This document shows, piece after piece, positions 49,007 to 59,330 of a stretch of 64,000 nt of DNA. A program made the translations under genes and the position numbers. Source of the stretch: Laccaria trichodermophora (Eukaryota > Basidiomycota > Agaricomycetes > Agaricales > Hydnangiaceae); NCBI GenBank assembly GCA_018417955.1, contig JACTVC010000042.1, forward strand, positions 62,001 through 126,000, in the 5' to 3' direction. The notes beneath the pieces are model-generated. The model did not search any database and had not been told where the DNA came from. It was given only the letters and a program-made list of their open reading frames with translations. Position 1 is the first letter of the stretch. Each line of letters begins with the position of its first letter.

Positions 49007-51286
49007 AGACTTCCTTACTGTTGCGTGTCCCCTCCCCTTGTCATACACCGATTTCTCGTCTTCTGTCGTTCCCCGTCCTCCGCTTGCATTCTCTTCTCCA
49101 CAACACGGCTCTATTTTTGAGCGCATCACCCATCCCTACGACCCCGATGCTTTTGACTACCTCCTTTTTAAGCATGGCCTTTCCTCTGTTTACCCCCTTC
49201 TTTCCGCCAATTTAAGGCGTGGTTTTCCCCTTGGGCACATGCCTGCTTTGACGGAATCCGTGATTCTTCCTAACAACCCTTCTACTTTTCCTTATCTGCA
49301 GGATATTCAGGGTTATTTGCAGAAGGAGCTCCTTGCTGGAAGGATGTCTGGCCCCTTCTCTCGTGAGGAGGTAGAGCTTATCTTGCGTGGCCCCTTCTTC
49401 TCTTCCCCTTTTGTGGTCGACGTCCAACCTCAGCAACCCGGCACGCCCGACAAGATCCGGATTTGTAGGCACCTGTCAAAGGCCTCAAAGTTGCACCCTT
49501 CCGTCAATTCTCATATTCACAAGGAAGATTTCCCGACGCGCTTTGATTTGGCCTCTAAGGTAGCTGAAATTGTGAGTATTCCTTTATCTGTTCCTTCCCC
49601 CCTTTTCTCTGCGCCTTGTTATACACCCCTTTGCGTTTAGTGCGTGGGGTGTTTTCTCCTTTTCTGCTGCTGGCAGTTTTGAGATTTTGCATTCTTAATG
49701 CGCATCTCTGGCTTTCTCCCTTGATTCTCTTGCGCACCTGCGCCTTCTTGCCCTCGCGCTTCTTGCGCGGGCTTGATTCCGAGCTCTCCATGTGCTCGTC
49801 TTGCACTTTTTGGGCTTCTCCCTCCTTTGGGACACCCATCTGGTGCTCTTGCGCTTCTCTCTGCTCCTGAGTACTTTATGTGTTCGTCTCTTCCCTCTTG
49901 CGCTCTGGCGTTGTGCCTTGCATGTTCCTTTGTAGCCGAGCACCTACATCTCGACGCACTTCTTGCTTCTCTTTTCGCTCTTTTGTTTGCCTTCTGTTCT
50001 TCTCCATCCCTCTTGGCATTTCTTTGCCATTCCTCTTCGTCTGCCTTTTTACCTTTCTATGCTCCTTGCTTATCCACACTTGCCAGATTGCCCTTGCTCC
50101 CCCGGGTACTCAGGCTTGTACGCTGGACATCGCTAAGTTCCACCGTACTTGCCCTGTTCTGCCTTCCCACAAGCCATGGCTGGTTGTCCAGGGCACCCCT
50201 GGCCAATTCTTCATTGACCATGCACACCCTTTCGGCGCCGCTTGCGCTAGCAGCAATGCGGGTATGATTGCTAACGCCGTCGTCGACATCTGGCGGGGGG
50301 AAGGTGTTTTCCCTGTCCCCAAATACGAGGACGATCTCAAAGTTTTCCGCATCCCTTCTCCTGGGGGAAAATTTCGTGATGGTGATTTCCTTTATGACTA
50401 CGACCGCTCTGAGATGCTGCGCCGCATCCACCCCTTGGGTGTTCCTTGGCATGACGAAAAAGGAGATGACCATTTCCTTTTCGTCACCACCTTCATCGGC
50501 TTCCTCTGGGATATCCCTGGGAAGCGCGTTAGTTTGCCTGAGGAGAAGCGGCTGAAGTTCCTCGAACGTGTCCGGCGCTTCCTCAGCGATTTCAAGAATC
50601 GCGGATGTCATTTACTTGACGTCGAGAAGATTCATGGCTCTTTGTGCCATGTCGCCTTTGTCTACATGGATGGTCGCTCCCGCCTCCCTTCCCTCTCTAA
50701 TTTTGCATCTTCCTTCCATGACAATGAACTCATCACAAGACACCCTCCCCATTCCATGATGACCGACCTCTCCTGGTGGCTCCAGCGACTTGAGGTTAGT
50801 GGTGTCTTTCGGCCTCTGTCCCCCCGTGGCCCCCTTCAGGATCTTGGCCTCTATGTTGACGCTTCCACCTCCTGGGGTATCGGTATTATCATTGGTGGCA
50901 ACTGGGCCTCTTTTCAGCTTTCTCCTACCTGGAAAGTGCCTGGCCGAGATATCTGCTGGCTCGAGACTCTTGCAGTCGAGCTTCTCACTTATTTCCTGGA
51001 GAGTATGGGTTTGCAACATTGCCGTTTGCTTATCCACTCTGACAACCAGGGAACTATTGGTGCGTTAGAGAAGGGGCGTAGCCCTAACTCTCACATTAAC
51101 CTTTCCCTCCGCCGTACTTATCTCGTTCTCTCCGACCTCTCTATTTCTCCAGATATTGTCTATATTGAATCCGAGGCTAACCCAGCTGACCCCATCTCGC
51201 GCGGAGAACCGGGGGTGGCTGGCATGCAGATCTTTCCCACCTTCAAGCTCCCTGCTGAGCTTTCAGATTGTTTTCTCCATGTTTAG
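48732..51286 (+). CDS. Reverse transcriptase-RNase H ORF2 of the DIRS/Ngaro element, with an intron
   Basis: The frame opens at about 48732 without an ATG (first in-frame ATG is 49239) and overlaps ORF1 by about 275 nt. Translation may therefore use frameshifting, re-initiation or the later ATG. Exon 1 carries the RT fingers (PDKIRICRHLSKASKLHPSV). A 515-nt segment, 49572-50086 (gtgagtatt..cacttgccag), has to be removed to join SKVAEI to IALAPPGTQACTLDIAKFHR. The palm continues to the catalytic YEDD in VPKYEDDLKVF. RNase H follows with LYVDASTSWG, ICWLETLAVELL, HSDNQGTIGALEKG and EANPADPISRG. The TAG at 51284-51286 overlaps the recombinase start (atgtttag). Confidence 0.85.
49572..50086 (+). 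other. Candidate 515-nt intron inside the RT ORF
   Basis: Begins gtgagt and ends cacttgccag after a long pyrimidine-rich stretch. Removing it restores a continuous RT palm domain. It is much longer than the host-gene introns of this window (mostly 45-60 nt). Its interior is strongly T/C-rich and has no recognised domain. Confidence 0.65.
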
Positions 51287-52767
51287 CCTCGACCGGAAAC
51301 TCACATCGTCGACTTGTGTCGTCGAGAGGACCGTGGGTGAGAAACAACCTCACATCTCTATCTCACCGCGCCCCACGCCTCCTCGAAATTCTTTTAACCC
51401 TTTCCAACATGTCCCGCCTTCTTCTTCCTGCTCACTTCCTACAACTACTCTTGTTCCTCCTTCCTTACCAAAATCTTCTGTGCCTTCTATTTCCTCGTCC
51501 CACCCCATACGCGCTCGTAAACCCCGCACCGGTCGTTCTATCGCCCACAATGATCTTCGTCCCCATGTCCTTGCTGCTGACCGTATTTTCTCCTGGCACA
51601 CGCCTTTCGGTTCTCGTCACCGGCATGACCTTGCTCAGCGACTACCTGCCCCTCTCGTCGAATCTGCATTGATGGCTGTCCGAGGGGCCTTGGCTCCCAA
51701 CACCAAGTCAACGTACGCGGCCGGCCTCCTCCGTTTTACCCAATTTTGTGACAAATGGGGTATTTGCGAGGACGATCGCATGCCTGCCGACTACGCTCTC
51801 TTGTGTGCCTTTATTGGTGAATACAAAGGCCTTCAATCCGGCAACACTATTCGGTCATGGCTGGCTGGTCTTCGCAGCTGGCATGTTGTTAACCATGCAC
51901 CTTGGCATGGTGACGACAGCTGGGTGCATTTGGCACGCATCTCAGCTAACAAAGAGGGCACCAGGCACAAACGTTCCCCCCGTGCCCCCGTCTCCATCGA
52001 GCATCTTTCCTGCTTGCGCCGTGCATTGAACCTGGCTGATCCTTTCCATGCCGCTGTCTGGGCCGTCGCTCTTGTTACCTTCTTTGGGTGCCGCCGGCTT
52101 GGGGAAACTACCCTTACCACTGCTGGGGCGCTTGACCCTAAGTATCACGTACTGCGCTCTACGAAGTACGTTTTTACTCTTTCCTTTCCGTCTGCCTTCT
52201 TGTTCCTTACCATCTACTAGAATCTCATTTCGTGAACTGCGTGACGGTGCTCGCTCTGCGAGCTTTGACATCCCGTGGACAAAAACAACGAAGGAGGCCG
52301 GGGCCACTGTTATTCTCACTGCCCGGCGTGAGGGTGATCCTCTCTGTCCTGTCTCGGCCTTCAAGAACCACCTCAACGTCAATTCTTCCGTACCACCTTC
52401 GTCCACTCTCTTCGCTTACACTTCTGTATCCGGCGAACCCAAAAACCTTCTCAAGCACGAATTCCTCAGCTTCGTCACCAAAATTTGGTCCTCTGCCATG
52501 CTTGCCCACGTCCTGGGCCACAGCTTCCGTATTGGTGGCGCTGTCGAGTTATTGCTGGCAGGCGTACCACCCGAAATCGTCGCCGCTACGGGGGGTTGGA
52601 CATCCCTCGCGTTTCTATTGTATTGGCGCCGTATGGACGAAATCTTGCCCATGTCTACCTCAAAAGCTTATAATAAAGCACACCTTGATCGTCTGGCTTC
52701 CATATTTGAAGATTTCCGTATTGCTCATAAAATTCCTTCCTCCCTACTTGATAGCTCCAATCCTTGA
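51279..52767 (+). CDS. Tyrosine recombinase ORF3 of the DIRS/Ngaro element, with a short intron
   Basis: Likely start ATG 51279 (MFSLDRKLTSSTC), overlapping the RT stop by 8 nt. After a Ser/Pro-rich N-terminus comes the core-binding domain (GALAPNTKSTYAAGLLRFTQ, LLCAFIGEYKG). The catalytic domain has the first Arg in TFFGCRRLGETTL, HSFR (His-x-x-Arg) in VLGHSFRIGGAVELL, GGWTS, and the nucleophilic Tyr in FLLYWRR. A 55-nt intron at 52166-52220 (gtacgt..ctactag) joins RSTK to ISFRELRDGARSASFD across a split Lys codon. It ends SLLDSSNP with TGA at 52765. This enzyme would insert a circular cDNA by site-specific recombination. All expected catalytic residues are present. Confidence 0.88.
52166..52220 (+). 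other. Candidate 55-nt intron inside the recombinase ORF
   Basis: gtacgttttt..catctactag with a pyrimidine-rich middle. Its removal changes frame exactly as needed to continue from RSTK into ISFRELR and on to the HxxR/Tyr box. Its size and borders match host introns. Confidence 0.7.
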
Positions 52768-52971
52768 TTTCTCATGTACTATTACCTTCTCTTGTAACAT
52801 CACGTCCTTCTTTACTTTCTTGCCCACCTTTCCCAATCATCATTAGCTTCTTGTTTACTTCCTTGTCCACCCTCCCCAATCTAACTTGACTTTTGCCGAG
52901 TGACACTCAATTGGGAGCCAGCTTGGCTCACCCTTGCCTCACCAACCCGCCGTCGTGAGCTTACACTCGGG

Positions 52972-53030
52972 TTGGTACAGCTCGTTGGCTTGGCAAGCAC
53001 AATTGAGCTTATTGAACGCTCAGACGTTGT
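52972..53030 (+). repeat. Split direct repeat B, inner copy (B1)
   Basis: 59 bp, ttggtacagctcg..cagacgttgt, identical to 53358-53416. It lies 204 bp after the recombinase stop. Confidence 0.93.
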
Positions 53031-53067
53031 TCGCACTTCCCTGAGTTCGGGCAAAGTCTTTGCACAA

Positions 53068-53097
53068 CCAAGAAATTCGTGCACACGAATTTCTTGG
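53068..53097. repeat. Perfect 14-bp inverted repeat between B1 and A2
   Basis: ccaagaaattcgtg, two bases, cacgaatttcttgg. The arms are exactly complementary and would form a strong hairpin in the RNA or a cruciform. It sits in the unique 106-bp spacer between repeats B1 and A2. Confidence 0.85.
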
Positions 53098-53136
53098 GTC
53101 ACCTTTCCTTTTCTGCATACTGCGCACAGTTATCTT

Positions 53137-53335
53137 ATTCCGCGATGAGTAAGCATGAGGCACGAGTGCAAACTCATCTTAGGATAAGATAACGTCTGCG
53201 TCAGAACCAGACATCTCACTCAGATGTAGGTACTTATGTATGTCTACGTTTTCTGGGAGTGCCTCTCCCATTGCCTTCAGATCTGGTTCTGACGCTAAGA
53301 ATTCACTTGTCGGTTACCTCACAAAATTTTTTGAC
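53137..53335 (+). repeat. Split direct repeat A, right copy (A2)
   Basis: 199 bp identical to 47338-47536. It repeats the start codon and first 32 codons of ORF1, after which the frame diverges into the B2 side and stops. Confidence 0.95.
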
Positions 53336-53357
53336 CCCACCCTCCATCCCTTAGCGT

Positions 53358-53416
53358 TTGGTACAGCTCGTTGGCTTGGCAAGCACAATTGAGCTTATTG
53401 AACGCTCAGACGTTGT
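53358..53416 (+). repeat. Split direct repeat B, outer copy (B2), right end of element
   Basis: 59 bp identical to B1 (52972-53030), separated from A2 by 22 bp. It marks the 3' boundary of the retrotransposon; host sequence follows. Confidence 0.93.
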
Positions 53417-53522
53417 AATCAAAGTTGGTGGTCACTAATAAAACCACTCAGTCTTCATTATTCTTGCATTATTCTTAGTCTACACATTGAAATGTAGCAT
53501 TTGGGCGAGTTCGAACTAACAC

Positions 53523-55374
53523 CTAAGCATCGAACTGCTCTGTCTTCTTCCTCCGTTTCTTCTTGCCCTTGCACGGACTCGACTCGATTTCGGAGGCCAG
53601 ATCTTGTTTCCGCTTTAGTGTGATATTTTGGTCTCGTACAAAGCAGGACACAAAAAATCCATTCGTGGCATCTTCTCCTGGTAAACATCGCACCAACGCA
53701 GAGGCAGCATCTGCAATTTTGTATATTAGCCTGAAATATAATCGATCAAAAGTGCGACGTCACCAGTCGAGTTCATTTCTTCGGCAAAACCTCTTCGAGG
53801 CCAGTCGGGTAGCACCTCATTTCGGGAGGCGATTGAGAAAGATCCGGCCTTAGCCTCGTCGGAGCTGAGAGCATCACGGACCACATGCTCGTTTTCAGAA
53901 GCATGGATGCTGCACGTTGAATACACGATTTTCTTCACGTTGGGGACTAGAGGTCACCCCAAATTTTCAAGTCAACGGTAGGTCAGGCTTCTTGGGGACG
54001 CACTTACACCTCATTGCATGTTTTATCATCAGCAACTGAAAAGCCGCTAGCTTGTCAAGACGCTCATTTTGCGATTTCTCACTTTCGGGTTCTAAAGCAT
54101 ATAACAAAGTAAACAATGCTTTGTTACTTAGTTGCGGACACCGTACCTCCCTCGAGCAGACGATCAAGTCGGTTCACGATACCCGAACCACTACAGGATG
54201 GATCCAGCAAGCTACAATCGGAGTATAGTGTCAACTCAAGGACCCCAACGTATGCAAATGATTCACAAACATATGTGTGACTGGGAAGTATTTTGGGTCA
54301 GAAGGATCGACTGTCAGGAAGTCTGTGTTCACAGGTGTGACATTCTTGCAGCCCGCTTTTCCAATCATCATTTTCAGGGTTGAAAAACGCTTTCGATCGC
54401 GTTCAAAAGCATAGAGCTATAGAGATGGAAAAGGGGATGGCGTCTCAGTCAAAGCCCTGAAATCGATTCAGTAGGGCATTACTGACCGTTCCTTTATTAC
54501 CCATAAGTGCGCTCAGGTGTGAGGTCTTATTGCCCGGGGCAGCTGTGGCATCAATGACCACGCTGTTGTCTTCCGTTGGGGGCAAGAGAACGACAGCAGG
54601 AAAGCACGACGCTTTATCTTGTAAGATAATTTTACCAGAATTGTAAGCTAGATCGTCTTGAAGAGCGGCATTGGGCGAAAAGGCAAGAAGATTTGGTATA
54701 TGAGCATCTTTTTGGAACCCTTTGCTGTTGGCAAGATGATTCAGAGATGATAATGAGAGTAATGCCTTACTTGCCTGGACTCGAAAGGACTTGACAAGGA
54801 GTACCCTTGCGAGACGAAATATTTGATCGCTTCATCGGTTGACCAAAGGGAGGTGTTCACTCGCGCATACCGGGGTATGTTAGCTGTTGTACTTGTTAGA
54901 CCCTTCAAACTCATGCCTGCTAACAGTCACATATCCACCTGCTCGTTGGTCTGTTTGGACAAGATCCTGGTTGGACGTCGCACCGCGCTTAATCTTAATC
55001 TTTTGAAGTTCACCGTGTAGTCGGGTTTTGTGACGAAGAACAGCCTGCTTGATAGGACCGTCACCTGCTTGGATGCCTCGAGACAGAAGCAAGTCGTGAA
55101 CCAGGACCAAGGCAAGATTCATTGAAGTCAACTTCCGCTCTTCTTTCATGAGCTTTGATTTATGAATCACATCCGATAGAACGAATTTGACTAGAATAAC
55201 AGTTGGTATTTGGCGGTACTTTGGAGGAAATATCTCACATTTCAACGTCTCGATGACGAGGGCGGCAGTCCTCTTCCTATTGTTCTCCGGAAGTGTAGCA
55301 ATTACACCCTTTATAGAACCTTGTTTTGCATCGAGACGATCCAACGTTTTGGCAGCTTCGAAATAAAAGTTCAT
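53523..55374 (-). CDS. RCM1: 25S rRNA cytosine-C5 methyltransferase (Rcm1/NSUN5)
   Basis: Starts MNFYFEAAKTLDRLDAKQGS at 55374. The N-terminal helical part (IPTVILVKFVLSDVIHKSKL, LALVLVHDLLLSRGIQAGDG) leads to IPRYARVNTSLWSTDEAIKY. The Rossmann methyltransferase core shows the SAM motif VIDATAAPGNKTSHLSAL, AFERDRKRFSTL, the catalytic-region LLDPSCSGSGI and the second cysteine box IVYSTCSIHASENEHVV. These are the two Cys typical of the NOL1/NOP2/Sun family. The C-terminus ends in a nucleolar-type basic tail (PCKGKKKRRKKTEQFDA), stop at 53523. Rcm1 methylates a conserved cytosine of the large-subunit rRNA. The 3' end is about 105 bp from the retrotransposon's right end. Confidence 0.92.
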
Positions 55375-55829
55375 TGTCTTGTGCTAGATACAGGTATACC
55401 GATCAGATCTAATCGAGGGGTCGTAAGGGGGGCTGTACAATTGTATGTAGACAATGGGTTTTAAAAGAACTTCTTCAAGACATCTAAGGAGAAGAGGCAG
55501 ATAGTCAGCAATGCTGAGCAGTGGGATAGTGAGAAATGGTAGAGAATAATCAGTATGTTGTCTTTCGTCAACTATGGCCGTGACCAATCGGACAATGTAG
55601 ATAAAATAGAGCATCATGGTGAAGAATGTAAGAGGACAATGCTCACTGTTTGGAAGCCAATGACGGGAGTAGGAAGGAAAGAAATTCAAACAATTTTTGT
55701 CACGCACACGTGGTTTATAACTTGTCAGTGTCACGTCCGTCGTTTTATGTAGCTCGTTTTAGGCTGGCACTTGCCTCATCTCCACTTCAGAAGTAGGTGT
55801 TTGCTTCATAAGCCCTGTGTTGAATTGAT
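55375..55829. other. Divergent intergenic region between RCM1 and the J-protein gene
   Basis: About 450 bp. A 116-codon minus-strand frame (55384-55734) is open but has no recognisable domain. The region most likely holds both promoters and an unresolved first exon of the J-protein. Confidence 0.4.
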
Positions 55830-57614
55830 CAGAAGACCAGTGCTCGTTGATACTGAACTTTACGACCTTCTCGGTGTCTCTCCAGACGCGAGCGAAGGTG
55901 CGTCACATACAGATTACTTTTCTCTTTGATCCTCAAGTGTATTCACAAGATGAAATCAAGAAGGCTTACCGAAAAAAGGTGCCATAGCTCAAGTGCACTG
56001 TGTGAAAGCATACTAATTCAAAATAGGCGAAAGAACACCATCCAGTGGGTTTTAACGGCTCCCATCCTGTCCTCGAGGCTTTTGCTCAATAGCCTTACAA
56101 CAGGATAAAAATATTAATGATCCAGAAGCAGGCCAAAAATTTCAGGAAATTGGTGCCGCGTACGTTTCTACTTAATGTCCTCCTCTCAATTTGTTGCTTC
56201 GAACTCTTTATAAAGGTACGAGATTCTTAGTGATCCTCAGACACGAGCCGCATATGATTCAGAGGGGTTGGACGGTTTGACCGGCGCTGGTGGCCCACAT
56301 ATGAACGCAGAAGACCTATTCGCGCAATTTTTTGGCGGAGGCGGCGCTGCTCCCATGTTTGGATTCGACTTCGGCCCAGCAGGTTCAGGAAGGCGGCGTG
56401 GTAAAGGCGAGGACTCTCTCATACCTCATGATGTGACCTTAGAGGATCTTTACAACGGAAAGTCCGTCAAAATGAACATGGAGAAAGAAATCTTGTGTGG
56501 CGTGTGCAAAGGGTGGGTTTGAGTCCCATATGTTAATAACAAGCTGACGTCGATTTCGTTTACCCAGTTCAGGCGCCCGTGGAAACGCTAAACCAAAATC
56601 ATGTTCAACCTGCGAAGGTAAAGGATGGACATATGCCCAGACACAAGTTGGTTGTCATGAAAATCGTCCTGATCCCAACTCACAGATCTATAGATATCAA
56701 GTGGGCGCCTAGGAACATCAAGAATCCAATGTCACGATTGCAAGGGACACGGCGAGAAACTCAAGGAGAAGGAAAGGTATGGCAGAAGCCGAAACTATGC
56801 TTCCTATAAAAATGACGTTGAATCTTAGATGTAAAAAATGCAAAGGTGATAAGACCATCAAGGAAAAGACAAGACAAGAAATCTTTGTGGAAAAAGGAAT
56901 GGCAGACCGTCAGCGCATTGTCCTAGCAGGGGCAGGTGATCAAGAAGTAGCGTTATTTTTTTGTGGCCAAGGCGTCTGACAAACCATTTGCAGCCTGGTG
57001 TCCCCGCGGGCGATGTCGTATTCGTCCTGAGAGCAAGTCCGCACGAATCTTTCGAACGTTCAGGAAACGATCTACTTGCCCATGTATCAATAACACTTTC
57101 GGAAGCACTCCTCGGTTTCTCTCGCATTCTAATCACGCACCTGGATGGCCGCGGCGTGAAAGTTACAAGCCCTCCTGGCAAAATTATCAAGCACCAAGAC
57201 TCAATCGTGCTCCGTGGAGAGGGCATGCCTATCTACAAACGACCTGACGAAAAGGGGGACCTCTTCATCGTACTGGAGATTGAGATGCCAGACGATGAGT
57301 GGCTCAAGACTGTTGATCTAACTGTACGTGTGGTGGTGTCCAAACTTAATGAGATTATTAACAAGTTTCTTTCGCAGAAACTTGCCCCACTGCTTCCCCC
57401 GAAGAAGGAGGATGTCGATCCTCGTCCAGCTGTTGTGGACGAGGCAGAGTTCGAGGAGAGTGACATTGTGGATGTGCGTGCAAGGTCTTTCCCGGCTAGT
57501 CCAAACTTCTTTGACCACGGATTTGCATCGCAGTTCGGCGAAGGAGATGAAGACGCTTGGGAGGACGAAGGGGAGGAGGAGATGGGAGGAGACCCCGAAT
57601 GCCGCACCCAATGA
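55830..57614 (+). CDS. YDJ1: Type I J-protein (Ydj1/DNAJA-like Hsp40), CaaX-terminated
   Basis: The J domain is spread over tiny exons: LVDTELYDLLGVSPDASE, DEIKKAYRKK, AKEHHP/DKN (the HPD tripeptide split by an intron), DPEAGQKFQEIGAA and YEILSDPQTRAAYDSEG. A Gly/Phe-rich part (DLFAQFFGGGGAAPMFGFDF) precedes four CxxCxGxG-type zinc motifs (CGVCKGSG, CSTCEGKG, CHDCKGHG, CKKCKGDK). The substrate-binding C-terminal domains follow (PGVPAGDVVFVLRASPHESF, PPGKIIKHQDSIVLRGEGMP). The protein ends GGDPECRTQ, a C-R-T-Q CaaX box like that of farnesylated Ydj1. It stimulates Hsp70 and would be partly attached to ER or mitochondrial membranes. I could not identify the initiator ATG, so the start given is approximate. 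Confidence 0.88.
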
Positions 57615-57796
57615 ACGAGCCCTTGACGCAGAATGCGTATTCCATATACGAGTAACCAACGAGTAACCTCGCCTTATTATTTAATTACTAATACCCAACT
57701 GCAAATCATACCTCCACAATTTAGATGCGTGCCTAAAAAGGGAACTCTCCGGTGGCAAGTTCTGAAGAGGGGCTTGGCACCAAAAACTTGCTCATT

Positions 57797-59125
57797 ATGC
57801 TCAGCTTCGTCGTCCTTTGCGGTTGCATCGCGTACGCAGTGGCGCAAAGTACAACGGCACGCATCCTAATATACTCCGCGACAGCAGGTTTCCGACACGA
57901 TTCTATTCCTACAGCTATTGAAGCGCTGAAGCAAGGAGGCAACTCCATCAATGTTCACTTCGACGCTACAGAAGACCACTCTCAATTCACTACGGCGATC
58001 CTTTCTCAGTATGATGCTTTGTTATTCCTCAGCACAACGGGAGAAGGTGCGCCAGGACGGGAGCGACATTGCAGGGACTTCTAATCTTGCTATCCTCTCC
58101 ACAGTTCTCGACAACCCTGGAAAGGCAGCGTTCCGGACGTATTTGAATATGGGAGGGAATTTTATTGGAGTGCACGCCGCTTCTGATTGCCTGAGGAACA
58201 CCAGTTCTTACAGAAGCGAGTTAGGTGCGTCCCCGCCTCTCTTTCCGTAGTAAAAACCCGAAAAGCAATGCGTGACTTGCCAGGAACCCTATTTGATTAT
58301 CATCCTCCTCTACAGAACGCCGTGCGTCTAAGTTAGACGTATCTGTCACCACAGTTCCAATGCTGATCATGCTTAGACCGTTAATGTTGTGGGTCCCTCC
58401 CATCCGAGCACCAGAAAGCTTCCCGCAGCATGGAAAGTCCAAGACGAGATGTCATTGTCTTCCCTCATTATCAAAAAAACAAATTTTCTCATTTCCTGCC
58501 TCCCAGGTATAACTTTATTTCCGACCCGCGTGCTATCGGTGCTACGGTCATTCTTTCGGCCGATGAGTCTAGCTACGTGAGTAAGCCTTTCGTAGGCTAT
58601 ACCACATAACAGCAGGTAATAATATTCTAGACAACGGGACCAGAAAATTCGATCAGGGCACACCCCACCCAACAGCGTGGTTTCAAGAACGAGGCGCTGG
58701 CGCTGAAGCTGGTGGAATCAAAGGGCGCAGTTTTTATACCAGCCTTGGGCACTTGAACGAGACTTGGAAGGTGGGTTTTTCTTGATGAGATCATATGAGG
58801 AAGGTGTTTTTAAGTATTTTAGGATGACCTTTTCATGTCACACATTATTGGTGGTGTATCTTGGGCCTTACAAGGGAATACAACTCGTGCATTCAACGCC
58901 TCTGCCCTGGTTGGAAATTCCCAGCAATCTACAACCACCACCCGCGTTGGAGCGGCTTCTACAAGTGCGGGGCCTCGAGCGTCAGTGCAGTACGTCTTAA
59001 ACACCGTCTCTTGCTGTGAAATCTAAATAGTTCACATACGTAGCACCTCCGGAAGTGTAGTCTCAAGACCTGCGTGGCTGCTCTTCGGGATGGGAGTGTT
59101 GCAGATTTTTTTCCTTTGTAATTGA
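57797..59125 (+). CDS. Secreted ThuA-domain protein, probably GPI-anchored
   Basis: Start chosen at ATG 57797 because MLSFVVLCGCIAYAVAQ is a good signal peptide. The ThuA (trehalose-utilisation-like, class I glutamine amidotransferase-like) fold follows: ARILIYSATAGFRHDSIPTA, YDALLFLSTTGE, GNFIGVHAASDCL, HPSTRKLPAAWKVQDEMYNF, GTPHPTAWFQERGAG and GRSFYTSLGHLNETWKDDLF. The tail SSTTTTRVGAASTSAGPRAS-type linker is joined, by removing gtacgt..acgtag, to HTSGSVVSRPAWLLFGMGVL and QIFFLCN. That gives a Ser/Thr-rich stretch followed by a hydrophobic end, typical of a GPI signal. Without that splice the protein would stop at 59026 with no hydrophobic tail. ThuA enzymatic function in fungi is not established; a carbohydrate-related role is only inferred. 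Confidence 0.8.
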
Positions 59126-59330
59126 TGATATATGATGTTTTGAATATTTACCTGTAAGCACCGTCTTTAACCACAATGTAGACGATAGAAATTTATCTCC
59201 TGGCATGTCAACCGGCAGCACTTGCGTGAGTCTGTCATGTAGTGGGATGGTCAACGTCGAGTCCTTGCGCAATAGAATGTTGCTTGGGAATTCGAGCGAC
59301 CTCTTAGAGCCAGAAAATCGATTTTAGCGG

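Larger units (their letters stand above)
47338..53416 (+). mobile_element. DIRS/Ngaro-type tyrosine-recombinase retrotransposon with split direct repeats
   Basis: A 6,079-bp element laid out as A1 - gag-like ORF - RT/RNase H ORF - recombinase ORF - B1 - A2 - B2. A1 and A2 are identical over 199 bp, and B1 and B2 are identical over 59 bp. This A1...B1-A2-B2 order is the split-direct-repeat arrangement of PAT/Ngaro-like members of the DIRS order. It differs from LTR elements because an integrase of DDE type is replaced by a tyrosine recombinase. No target-site duplication is apparent at the outer ends, as expected for recombinase-mediated insertion. All catalytic motifs look intact and the repeats are identical, which suggests a recent and possibly active copy. 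It sits between the BBP and RCM1 genes. Confidence 0.9.

Noticed and set aside
49555..50079. Several open minus-strand frames over the RT intron
   Set aside because: They are low-complexity Lys/Arg/Glu-rich shadows of a T/C-rich intron, not genes.
47338..53416. Interpretation as an LTR (Gypsy/Copia) retrotransposon
   Set aside because: No DDE integrase or protease is seen, and the repeats are split A/B copies rather than simple terminal repeats. A tyrosine recombinase is present instead.
55384..55734. 116-codon hydrophobic minus-strand ORF upstream of the J-protein
   Set aside because: No domain, no splice support, and composition typical of AT-rich intergenic sequence.
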